Assembly (NCBI GenBank): GCA_037074765.1
Contig: JBAMDO010000564.1
Location: 1 to 64,000 of the forward strand
Origin: Mansonella perstans
Taxonomy: Eukaryota; Nematoda; Chromadorea; Rhabditida; Onchocercidae
Length of the DNA stretch: 64,000 nt
Direction of reading: 5' to 3'
Shown here piece after piece: positions 39,001-56,200 of the stretch. Made by a program: the position numbers and the translations under genes. The notes below the pieces were generated by a model that was not told the DNA's origin, searched no databases, and saw nothing but the letters and a program-made list of their open reading frames with translations. Position 1 is the stretch's first letter. Each line of letters begins with the position of its first letter.

Positions 39001-42000
39001 GATGAACTATCTATGGGATCGAAAAGAAATGCCTGCTGCGATGACACAGTACACTCCGATGGTGTCCAACCATCCTGCAAAGTGCTGATTATTATAAAAT
39101 ATAGGTTCCATTCGTAGATTTTGGGGAAGATTCACGCACAGAAAGACATTCTATTGACATTCTTACATCTAACAAATGCAAGCAAAATGTTCAGAATCCA
39201 AAAATTCCTGATCTGATGGCAACATTTCAAAAGACTAAGAGAACTCATTGCAGGAAATCTGTAATTAATATTTGGAATATTTCAGAAGCAAACTCACATT
39301 TCCGGTATCTTTCATGAACATTTCTTTTAGTGCCTGCTTGAGATAGGCAGGGGTAAGACCGCATGAATCACCAATTTTCTCTTTACAATGCTGGTGTACC
39401 TTCCATCCATAATTAAATACATTTTCATGTTTATTATTTTTTCCAATGAAGCATATTATAAGTTTACAATTCTCATCTTCAAAATGATAAAATTTTCATA
39501 TATATTATAATACAGTGAAAATGTTAGCTAACAAACTTTCCCAAAGTACTGAAATCTCGACCATGAACTTACTTGCACGATTTACATTTCTCATATTCGC
39601 TAAAGAAATTTAACTGTCGTTGACAGAAGTGACAATTTTCCGTGGAAATACGAAAACCTTTTCGTCGACGCCATTGATGAGGAATCGAGTGCTTGGCACG
39701 AGCAGCTTTGGGTGTTCGAGGCATTGTATCTTCAAAAGTTAACGAGATCCATTATATTATGACTTCATAATACAGAGAATTTCGAGACCTTCAAAAACTA
39801 AATCAAAAAAAAAAAAGAAGCAACTTACTTGCGACTTGGTTACAACTTAAATGCGAAGATGTTGGGCTCAAAGTTGTCTTCCGATTTACCACTGACAAAC
39901 AATCATTAATTGAACGAGAACTAAAAATAACAATACCATACCACTATTAACACACAGTGATTAAAATCATGCCTACTTAATTTGCATTAGTGCGAAAATT
40001 TGAAATCTCATAAATATTAACGTTCCACACTTCTTTATTTGACGTAACACACTGAATAAAGATGGCTTATCTTAAATCATTCAGGATGAATGTTTTATTA
40101 TTAATTTTTCGCAACACATTATACATTAGCAAATATAATGCTACTGGATAATGTATCATAAGATACAATTCTATAGTTTTAAACATTAATACTGAGGTTT
40201 TTCGAACTTAGTATATAAAAATGTCTATATACCTTGTTAATCTACTTCCTCTACTGTTATTAACAGTATACTGCAGATTCGATTCATGAGAATGTGAGCG
40301 CATTAGGCCATCCGTCATTAAACCCGTCGTCGATAGACGATTAGGAATCGATTGAATCATTTGTCCAGTACCCCTATAAACATAAGAATTACTTTTAAAG
40401 CAACGAAAGCAAATGAAAACCGAAATTTCAGAAAATTTCAGATACTGATATTACGAAGGTATGGAGTAATAACTGGTAGATTTGGTGTCAAATGATCGTG
40501 TGAAAACATTTGCAATATAAAATTGCAGCAGTGATAAATTCTTCATTTGCATTTACGACGTATAATTACTGATTCCTAAGAAAGCTTGAAACAAAGCATT
40601 GCATCAACCTTGGAGAAACATTAAGCGTATTAGGAACTGTCGTCTTAATTATTGTAACATTTGGGCTTGCTGGTGGTGTAGTTGTTGGAAGTGACGACTG
40701 AGACAAATTTGACCCTACCCCTGAAAAATTGAATTAAAATGAACCGAAAGAAACAAATTATCGCCATAAACTGGACGCTAGAAAAATAGAAACGAAATTG
40801 CAATATCATTCTAACCTGAGCCAGAATCACTGGCACTCGACTCCACAGTGTTTTCATATGGAAATGGCCTGCTATCCTTTACAGTAAAATGATCGAAACT
40901 CATCCAACACAAATCCTTGTCACTAAACGAGCGAATTGGCTCATATCCCTCGTCTATAAATATTAAATTTTAGTAATAACTGTTTTTAATGAATCAATCA
41001 GTACTCGCTAATACCAATGTTTTTAATTTAATAATTATAACCAAGTGAATTTACGCTATCCCTCTTGCATACTCTTCCAGAAGAATGAATATCAAGAGTC
41101 GAAACATAAACACATCATACTTGTGGACATGAGAATTGTTTTATCACTTTACTGATAAAATGACTTTTGAAATTATGGTTAAATTAAAAAGTCTAATAAA
41201 GCACAGAATATGGAATTATCATAATTTTTTCAGGGATGATTTCTCAGAATTTTTTTGAAAAACAAACAAGCAAGACGAAATAACTAGATTTAAATATCAA
41301 GACATCTAATAAGTTGCCTTTCCATTTTGAAATATAACTTCGCAATGAATAAGATGATTTGCGTAATCTACGACGGCCATCTGATGTGAATCGAAGTCTT
41401 TCGCAGATACCCAAAAGCTACAATTAACGATAAATATGATGAAATATTCGCTATAATATTTTGATAGTGAAATAATCTCGCTTTAACATTCGCCAAAATT
41501 AAGAATTAAACTTAAAAGATGGTGTAACACCTCTACCATTCATTTATTCTATGCCACATAATGGTCAGATTCCATTGTTCTATTTCATAGATGCGCGTGG
41601 CGAATTATGATACATGAAAGAAAGTTTGGCAAAATGGTAAAATATTAATTTCGAAAATATCCCAAAAAAAAATCCCTGAACTAGAATAGATTTCATTACA
41701 TAATAATTCCAATACAAGAATTTTTTAACGGCTAACATCATATTAGCCACTTTCCACAATTTCATTTTTTAAAAAATGAATAAGATTGCGTAAAAGAAGT
41801 AATTTCGCTACCTGTTTGTCGTTCATAGTAATTAACACGGAAAATGTATGGAAGCATTCTACAACAGCAATGATCTCGGTTGGCAATAAATTGACATATG
41901 TTAACCATTCATTAAGAGATGGATATTTCGTACCCCGAAAACGCTGATTTAAATAACATATTTGTGAAGCAAATCGAATTAATTTTGCCTGAAATGGAAT

Positions 42001-42607
42001 ATTGTCATATTTTTGAACTTTTTCGTAATTAATCAAATAATATGGAAATATTGTGAAATAACAGAGAACATGAACATTATAATATTCTCTTTATAAACGA
42101 GCATTTTTGTCCAAACCATTTCTTGAATTTTCCATACTAAATTACAAGGAAATCAATATTGGAACAAGTCTCTTACTTTCCTTTAAAATATTTCCTCTCA
42201 TGTATGGTATATCAAGTGCATAGCACAATGAAATAAAACTTAAAATTTAATTCCACACCTAAAACTACAATTTATAAAACTATAATTTATATCAAAATAT
42301 TTTACACAACATATGCGAATAATTTATGAATATATTCACTAAAAAATCATTAATTTACGTATTATTTTTATATACAATTTATCAAAAATTTCCCACTTCA
42401 AAAAAAAAGAAAAATTGTATTCAACAGAAACAATTATGTACGAGAAATAGAAACCTCAAGTTTTATTAAAATAAGCTCGGAACTAGGATTTCGGCATGCT
42501 GAACGTCCAATAATTAATTTTCTTCCAATTATATTAATTGCATGCAAGCTATGCTCGATCTTTTGTAACCATTCCGTCTGGTCAACTTGTAATGCCGTAT
42601 TTGGCAT
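36092..42607 (-). CDS. ksr: Kinase suppressor of Ras (KSR) scaffold pseudokinase
   Basis: Nineteen exons on -: 42455-42607, 41812-41988, 41339-41417, 40816-40953, 40609-40720, 40233-40373, 39829-39920, 39573-39729, 39298 to about 39406, 38948-39074, 38665-38788, 38164-38308, 37910-38080, 37696-37785, 37219-37410, 36932-37068, 36544-36666, 36342-36471, 36092-36238; about 847 aa. KSR holds RAF, MEK and ERK together downstream of Ras. Visible parts: KSR-type N-terminal CA1/SAM-like region (to about 135), Ser/Pro/Thr-rich linker, an atypical C1 zinc domain (about 310-363; CHFC, CKSC, HQHC, DSC), then the kinase domain with Gly loop GKGRFGE (569-575), Lys588 (VAVKLL), HKD 681-683 and DFG from 701. 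HKD instead of HRD is a KSR hallmark. Lys588 is kept, unlike the Arg in mammals. The acceptor of the 39298 exon is not canonical (see findings). C. elegans ksr-1 versus ksr-2 is not decided. Confidence 0.93.
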
Positions 42608-44285
42608 TCTATACGTTCTAAAAGTTTTCTGTACGTTAAATAAAAATAAACTAACATTATGCCTAGTTTATACAAATAAATACCAATATATACAAAAATG
42701 ATAATAATTTGCTGGAAAATCTAACTTACTCTATGAAATAATATTACAAAAAACATACCTTTAAATAATATATTACTATATTCTATATCATAATACTTCA
42801 TTTCCCAATTAATATATAAACATTAATTTGTATGTGGTCGAGTTTGTTCGTAAACATCAAATAGGAATAGCGCTGAAAAAAAAAAAGAGAAAAAAAACTG
42901 TTAAATCATTAATGAAATGCACGTAAACGATCAAAATAATGTATTATGTTTTTATATATACTGTAATTCATTATTAATTTATGTAATTTCCACACAGAAA
43001 AAACTCATAAAATAGAAAAAAGATATCAATTACGATTCCATAAGATTGTATTTACATTTGATTTATCTTTATTTCTTATTCCAATAATTCAATTCAACTC
43101 AACTTTGCATGGTCAATCAGAATATCAATAATCCCTGGTCTGAACATTGAGATATTCCTGGCTATCAATTGACCTCACAAAAACTTCAATGTTATGTTGT
43201 AAAGAAAATGTTGTTATGCTTCAAAATATAATTGAAAAGTTGAGAAAGATAAAATTTGCATAAAAGTAACAATTTTATTTCGATTTGCATTAAAATCAAA
43301 AATATTTCTGTAATATTTTAAACTTCATTAATTCTTAATTAATCATGATTAATTTCCTAACTTATTGTAAAAGTATTGCGTAACATTGTCAGAATTGAAA
43401 AAAAAAAGATCTGACATATATTTGAACTGTACGAAATATATGAACTAGATGAGTTTCAGATTAATTTATCTATTTAGATAAATGTTATTGTGTAAGTTTT
43501 AAGTCATTGCATGCACGTACGAATACTTTTCAAGTTAAGTTTTCGATTAATTTTTCGTTAATCTATTGAAATTAATGAAAAAAAAAAAAAAAAAAACAGA
43601 TTTGCAACAAATCATAATGTCTATAAACTTATTTATTACATTCATCAATATATTTCTTCAAATCAACAAATTGTATCGGAACTTTTCTCATATTTTTATT
43701 GTGTAATACAATAAATCAGTATGCCTAATTGTCCACCTGATATTTTCTTCGTTTTTTTTTTTCAGTCATATGCTTAATAAAAAGAAGCTTACGCCATGAT
43801 CTTTAGATACCTGGGAGGTGTAAACTTGATGATTACAACGAATTTATTTCTTTACATGTGAACTTTGACCTCTTTTATGACATTACGCTGCAAAAAACCT
43901 CTACGGTAATTTAATTGACCGATATGTGACGTAAAGACATGCTTGGACAGATAATATGATAAGTCGTATGTATTTTACACATTTTTAATTCGCTTTTTTG
44001 GTTAGTTAAAAGGTCTCAAATGATTCGTACATTATCGAGCACGTAAACTATCATTGTTCAATTTGTTTTTCTCGATTTTTATACATTGCATTAGACATGA
44101 ACTTTGACCTCTCGTATTACTTTCACATTGGTTGCGTATTAACCTTTCAATACGGTTACAAATTTGACGGACAAAACTATTAAAGCTCACTTTACATGAA
44201 AAAAAAACGAACTTTTCTTTCGAGTAGCAAAAAAAAAAAGTAATTATTAAGAGGGAACAAAAAATTTGCATACTGGTTCCGCACT

Positions 44286-44510
44286 TTCGGGAAACTTCTT
44301 CAAATGCTCGATGTGCTGTTGTGTCGCAAATTTTTCCTTTGCTTTCTTTTCCTTTTCCTTACTTTCTTTGTCTCTTAACCTTTTCTGTTATCCCTCTCCT
44401 TCTCTTTATCTCCCTGATTGGGTGGCAAATACAGCAAACTACTACCGTTCGGCAATGTTCTGGAACTTTCGCGACGGAATCAATTGGGCGGTGATAGATA
44501 CCACCCAATC
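44286..44510. promoter_or_regulatory. Candidate heat-shock promoter: two HSEs and three CCAAT boxes
   Basis: Two exact three-unit heat-shock elements (TTCnnGAAnnTTC): TTCGGGAAACTTC at 44286-44298 and TTCTGGAACTTTC at 44458-44470. Three NF-Y type CCAAT boxes (ATTGG at 44417 and 44483, CCAAT at 44505) flank the second HSE. The outer two lie in a perfect 10-bp inverted pair, GATTGGGTGG/CCACCCAATC (44416-44425 and 44501-44510). HSF1 binds such HSE arrays. The nearest heat-inducible gene is hsp-110, 2.3 kb downstream on +, with possible use of a non-coding first exon. ksr is 1.7 kb away on the other strand. Confidence 0.6.
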
Positions 44511-44573
44511 GTTTTAATCTTAAGTTTATGTGTTGGTGGTGGTTCTCACTGCTGGGCCTGATTCATTGTGGCA

Positions 44574-44735
44574 CTTGTAGTGGTAGGTAACGAATTACCC
44601 GACGGGTTTCTGACCCACGGGTTTCTGACTGAGGGACTTGTAATGGTAAGTAACGAATTACCCGACGGGTTTCTGACCCACGGGTTTCTGACCGAGGGAC
44701 TTGTAATGGTAAGTAACGAATTATCCGCGAGTAAG
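44574..44735 (+). repeat. 63-bp tandem repeat, about 2.5 copies, with splice-donor motifs
   Basis: Units start at 44574, 44637 and 44700 (period exactly 63). Within each unit CGGGTTTCTGAC is itself repeated. Each unit carries a donor-like sequence: GTAGGT at 44583, GTAAGT at 44646 and 44709. As 63 is divisible by three, an open frame (44568-44771) with a 21-residue repeat exists, but it lacks an ATG and looks incidental. Its position just downstream of the HSE cluster makes it a candidate 5' UTR exon/intron border of hsp-110. Confidence 0.85.
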
Positions 44736-44778
44736 ATGTTACCTACAGTAATCTCATCCTTCTCTTTGTGAATTTTTT

Positions 44779-44802
44779 GATTCGATAAAAGTTTATCGAA
44801 TC
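44779..44802. repeat. Perfect 11-bp palindrome with 2-base spacer
   Basis: GATTCGATAAA, two bases, then TTTATCGAATC: all 11 positions pair. It could form a hairpin in RNA or be a dimeric protein-binding site; each arm contains a GATA-like TTATC. Lies between the tandem repeat and the long AT-rich run to hsp-110. Confidence 0.85.
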
Positions 44803-46766
44803 ACTAGCATCTGATTAAGGAGAGAAATAGAGAAAGTATTTTACCACATTTTCCAATATATTTCCTTTTCTGGCCGAATTTTTCTAGACTGATGAATTTT
44901 AGTTTCCCGTAAGATCTTTCCAGAATTCCAGCGGAATTGACGGATACATGATTCAACAGCTTTCATTATATTTCATTCCTTATCTTTTGTACTTCTTCCT
45001 CATTGATCGTATTATTGTTATAGAGGAAGAAATGTGCGTTGTCACGTGTTGTATTGTGAAATTTTTAGCATATGAAAGTAAAAATAAATTTATTTTTTCA
45101 TATGAAAAAATAAACAAAAAAATATTTTGTTTATTCCTGAATAAACGTTAAACGAAGACTTAGCTAAAATTATGATATAACATTCATATCATTTCATTTA
45201 ACTTCACGTAACTCTGAATTTTTACTCTCCCCATAATAGTATCATATAATTCTAGCTAAGTTTATTGACTATTTACTAACTACTTGTAATTTTTGTTCTT
45301 GAAGATGTCCATCATACTTCTTTGTTTTATGTCAAAAAACATTGATACTTTTGTCATCTGTGTAACTGTTACTTGTTACAAAATATCTGTTTATTATTTC
45401 ACATTGAGAAGTAGAGTGTCTTTTTTTTTTTTTTTTTTCCTATTACATTAACTACATAAGGAGAGGAAAGAGAGGGAGAAATTCTTACAGCCAAAATGGA
45501 TTCTCTTTCGTGCACCTTTTTGTTTTTTTTATGATTCATCCTTATTCATCATTTTTCACTTTCTATTTTTATTGCATATCATCCATGCAAAATGCATTAA
45601 ATTTTAAAGCTTTCAAAAATAGCAGCATTCAGGAATAGATAGGAATCACGCGAAATAATTTTATCTTGTTAAATTCTGAATTTATGATGTTAAAATGATG
45701 TAAAAGTATCATTCTGACGAGTCTGAAATTGAAAGGACGCGTGTTTTTTCTGATGAATGCAACGTATTGCAACCTTGAACTGATAGCATGAGAGGCTTGT
45801 AATGAGCAAGCGAAAATGTAAAGGTAAATTGTAAATTAAAGGGATGCATCAAATGGTATAGCAGTCTTCAAGTTTCCACCTTTTTTTTTTTCCAACGATT
45901 CAATTTCGTGACATAACCCAAGTTGAAGTCTTGAAAAAAAACTGGGCAATTCTTAATCAAAATTAAGTAACATATTAAATATAAGCGATAAATTAAGTGG
46001 AAGACAGGTGGAAGACTGCGAAAAATATGTTGAAAAAAGAGATTTAAAATTTAGAAGAAATACGTATTTGGAGAACTTTAGCTTCTAATCTGTCTCTGCA
46101 TGATAATTTTGAACATAGTAAATAATAGAATGTTTATTATTTTATTTTAAAGAATACTGATTGATAGTTGTTCAAAATAAATATTCTTTAGAAGCTATAG
46201 AAAGATGTTTAACTGATATTGCTCTTTGATCTTCCGTATTTTCTACTGTTATCATCGACAGTTAAACTTTTCTGTTTTCATTTTGCAAAGTTTATGTCAT
46301 AGTTTATTTACGCTGCATTAGATAGTGGTTCCAGTGACCACAATTTACATTTTTACAATCGCAACCCTGACCTTAATGATTTAAAATTCACCATTTTTGT
46401 GATTTGACACTGAAAAGTGCTGTATGGTTCTATAAAGGTTTTACTGTTTCTTTTCACGATAATGCTTTTCTTTTTCTCGATGTAATCCATTCTTTGAAAT
46501 GTTATGTTTCTGATAATATAATGCGAGTAGCAGTCATTTATTTACTGATCATAACCAGTTTCTTGCCTTGTGGAAGTCTTATATGCTAAGGTTGTGCCAT
46601 GTTTCACGGTACCGTTTTTTCTATCGGCCTTTTGTTAATAATGTGTTTGTTCATTCAATGCTAAATTTCAGTATGATCAACTTCGTAAATATTTTTTTCA
46701 AGTTCTTTTGCTTTGTCCCATATAATGAATACTATTATTACCTTTAGTCACTAGATGACTGTGTGA

Positions 46767-52208
<5,442 letters not shown>

Positions 52209-53237
52209 AGATTTTCATTTAATTTGTTTTAAAATTTTGTGCTTTGTTTTGTTTTTGTTTGTGGACACATTTGTTTTGTGCACTGGACAGTTTCATAAAT
52301 TATTTTGCTGCATATAATATTTCAGTGTTATTGTAAACATGCAGTTGAAATCAGAGTTTGGAATAACTGAATTTCCAATTTTAATTTTGGCGTAATAGTT
52401 TAACAGACTTGATAGTACTTTCTACTCTGTGCTGAAATTCAAATTACGATTTTCATTTAGTTTGCATAAAGTACTGCAAAGTTAAAGCAGAAATAGATTG
52501 TATGTTTTTTTTACTTTGTTTATTACTTGTTTAATTTTTGCTTCTTTAATGTATTTTTTTTAATTCTAAGTAGCTTTTTTTCAATCCTTTGCGATACTGG
52601 GAACTCATTTAAAAAACTTGACTTAAATGATTTATCCTTCCGGTTTTTCTTGTAATTTTTGAAAGATATTTGGTTGGAATAAATGTAATTTATCTAAATA
52701 TTGCATTACAGTGTTCCAGTAGGGGTTAAAATTAATTTCCCTCTTCATCCTTAGGCAATATATCTACTTAAATCGCAGTTTTTAGCAATTTTCGATAGGA
52801 TCCATTGATTTATTTTTGTCTTACTACTAAATCGATGGTAATAGCTACACGAAATGTCATTAATTGTGCTAACACAGGATGAGGGAAATGGTAAGGGAAT
52901 AATATGCAAGTTTTTTTTTTTCAGTAATATAATTTGAATAAAATAGCTTTTTAAATGAAAGTTTCGCAGATTTTCGCTTTGTTGTGCATATTTAAAAGAA
53001 TTATTGATGAAATACATTTTTAAATTTTAGTTTATCTGAGGAAATGATAGAAATAAAACTACTCGCAAAACCTTAACAGTCATTCGGAACAAACATATAC
53101 TTTTTAATGTAATTTAGCTGCAAATTGAAGGATCTATCGGTTTTCTAGAATTTAGGAGAAGAATAATTTCTATTTCTACTAATTTAATACAAATGCAATT
53201 TATGCTGATAGAATCACAATGAAATGTGATGTTATTA
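52209..53237. other. Convergent hsp-110 / SLC6 transporter spacer
   Basis: 1.0 kb, AT-rich, with AATAAA at 52678-52683 for hsp-110. A frame at 52751-53017 (-) lacks protein-like composition. Nothing else recognised. Confidence 0.5.
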
Positions 53238-56200
53238 TTACAAATTTACTTCATCATACGACGTAGGTAAAGTGATATCCTTTCTGTGAGTAACATCCCA
53301 TCGATGAGGCGTTAAAACTGCTTTCAGTTTCTGAAAAAAAATTTATTTGTGGTCAATTATTCTTCGTTTAGCGTAAAGATTAATTCAATTTTACTTTATC
53401 TATTTGTTTAAATTGCTTGGAAATTCGTGCATAAAAGTTATATTTTAAATATGCTATTTTGAAGCTTTAAAAAAATACCAAGCAAGAAATAAACACTTTT
53501 AAATTAGTTGTTTAGCTGAATACTTGAATACTTCAAATACATAATAATTCAATTTCCAGTGGTTTAATTAAATGGTTAAATGAATATCTGTGAATTGATT
53601 TGATTGAAAACACACCATGGTAAAAGTATCATCCTTTGCGGTATGAAATTTGTAAAAACCGACGATGAAAATTACCGATATAGTTGAAAGTGAAAATATT
53701 AAACCAAGAGTGTTAGCTATTTGTGGATAAATATAATCTTGATATTTCAATGGTTCATAATTAGCAAAGGAACTAATTATGGTACTCTAAAATTGACAAA
53801 ACATTGATATAGTTAATTGAATGAGATTTTTAAAAGGTTTTACAGAAATTGATAAATTCGGAGAAAGATGCTGCAATTAATTTGCTTTACTAACAGTTCT
53901 ATTAAATGAATAAATTGTGAAATTTTTAACCAATAAAAAAATCGGAGCACCAATAGTCCAACACAAACGCCAATAATATCCTGGTTCAAAACCGAGCATT
54001 TCTTTTAAATTTTGCACAAAATTGCTTATTCCTGGAAATAATTAATTAGGTAAAATTCATCGCCTGACACATATTTGCTTTAATAATCAATAGGCTATAT
54101 TTTTGACACTAAGAAATGACGGAAATATTTGAGTATCAGCATGCCGGGATCGGTACAAACCGCTTGGAACAAAACTAATATGACATTATTGCTCGAAAAA
54201 ACAGCGATTCCTGCCTAATGGTCCAAGAGAACTAAAGTTATGAGCTTGAGAACGGCAGAGTGATGTGTAGAAAAAACTGATTTAATTAAGAGAGTGGGTG
54301 TTTTTAATGTTAAAAAGTTTTGATCAAAGTTAATTTTAAGGATTTGAGCCTCTTGTAATCTCTGCTGCAAATAGATGCAACTAAAATGATCCCTGGACAA
54401 GAAAAGGTTTGGGAAACAGAAATCGGTTTACTGCTACATTAATAATACTACTGAATTTTGATTGCTAAATTTTTTCATCCAAAAAAAAAAGCTAAAATAT
54501 TTGTTTTTAAACTATTGATAAGAAGTAAAAGAGATAATCGCGATCATGAAAATAATCAACGGTCATTAAAATGATTTTTTATAGCATTAAACATTATTGA
54601 CCATAAATGAATGAGATGACAATTGTTTCACAGAATACCGCAATTAATAAACCCCATGAAGTGCCATAGACAATTAACCATTCCATAATTAGAACACCAC
54701 CCTAAAAACAAGCATTAATCAATGTCGTTTAAATCTACAAAATAGTAAATTTATTAATTAAAAAGGAAAGAAAACTAATTACTTTCTAATATTCATTTTT
54801 TGAATAAGAAATAAATGTATATGCTGATATGATGTATTTGATATGCTCATTAATGATAAGAATAATGTATGTGCTGATATGATGTATTTGATATGCTCAT
54901 TAATGATAAGAATAATTTGCTATGATATTGTTAATAGTTAGACGAAAATAACCTTAGTACACATAGCAATTCCAACAAACATATAAAATGTAAATAGTAT
55001 AGCGACGAAATATTTTCGATGACGTTTTAGCAATGGAAATTCATCACTTAATGCGGTGATTATTGCTTCAGAACCACCAAACTAAATGCTCTAATTAGTA
55101 AATTGTGCTTTTGAAATTGTTTAATTTCATTAAATAAATTGGAAAACAAATTTTTTCATTAATTATTTTAAGTTTTTGATATTTTAATATTAACAATCAG
55201 ATGGAGAGTAAATTTTCCAATCAACAAAGTTTTTGTTTTCTCGCATTAATTAAAAATTATTAAGGAAAATTTATTAGGCTAGAGATGTTTTTTCCTTTCT
55301 GCAAGTAAGTCTTTTAGCCTAATTATTATTAATATTATTAGTTATTGTTAACAGAGGAAAAATTAATTGAAAATAAAAATGTAAATTATTCAAAATATTA
55401 TATTTATCCATCTATTTGTTTTGTATTATTGAGCAAATTGCTGAAAAAAGAAAGCGGAATTTAATTACCGAGCTATCTAATCCAAGTGTAAGCAGCATTA
55501 GGAAAAAAATTAAGGAAAATATTGAAGCACCCGGCATTGTTGCTAATGCTTCCGGATAAACAACAAATACAAGCCCTGGTCCTTCCTGAAATTATCGATA
55601 AAAAATAGGTAAAATTGTCTGCTACAAAATAAATGAACAAATAAAATAACTTGTCAAAAACAGTTCAAATTTGGAAGTGAGTATGAAAAGTCAAAAAAAG
55701 CATTAATAATAATTATATTGTTGAATTTTACCATGACACTTTATTTATAAATGAAATAAAAATGGCCTACCTGGGCCACATTATGTATTGGCTCACCACT
55801 TTTGCATGACATATAGCCGAGCACATGAAAATGTAAAGATTAGTGAAACAGCTAAAATAATTCACATACTTGAAATTGGATCATAAAATGAAATATACAA
55901 GAGAATTTACCGAAAAGATGACAAAACCGGACAGAAAACTTGTTGCACAATTAACTGCACTTGTTATTAATGCATCACTAAAATTTCAAATTAATTTAAA
56001 ATCAAGTTCAATATATTCTGGTAATGATATTGGGATCAAATTGCTTAAAAGTTTTCTTTTAATGAATAAAGATTAAAAGTGTCAATTTATTGGAACACAA
56101 ATATTAATCCAATTTCTTTGCAATAATTATTTTAGGAAAAAATTGATTGCTGGAAAACATTTCAGTTAATGATCAGTAAACTGGCAATTATATTGGTAAA

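Noticed and set aside
44266..44771. Two open frames over the promoter island and the 63-bp repeat (21-residue protein repeat)
   Set aside because: The second has no ATG start, neither has homology or splice signals, and both are explained by regulatory motifs and tandem repetition.
54120..54240. A - strand open stretch with a hydrophobic reading ([10 protein letters not shown]...) between two transporter exons
   Set aside because: The exons at 54602-54701 and 53931-54031 join in frame and give [18 protein letters not shown], the expected family sequence, so no exon is needed here.
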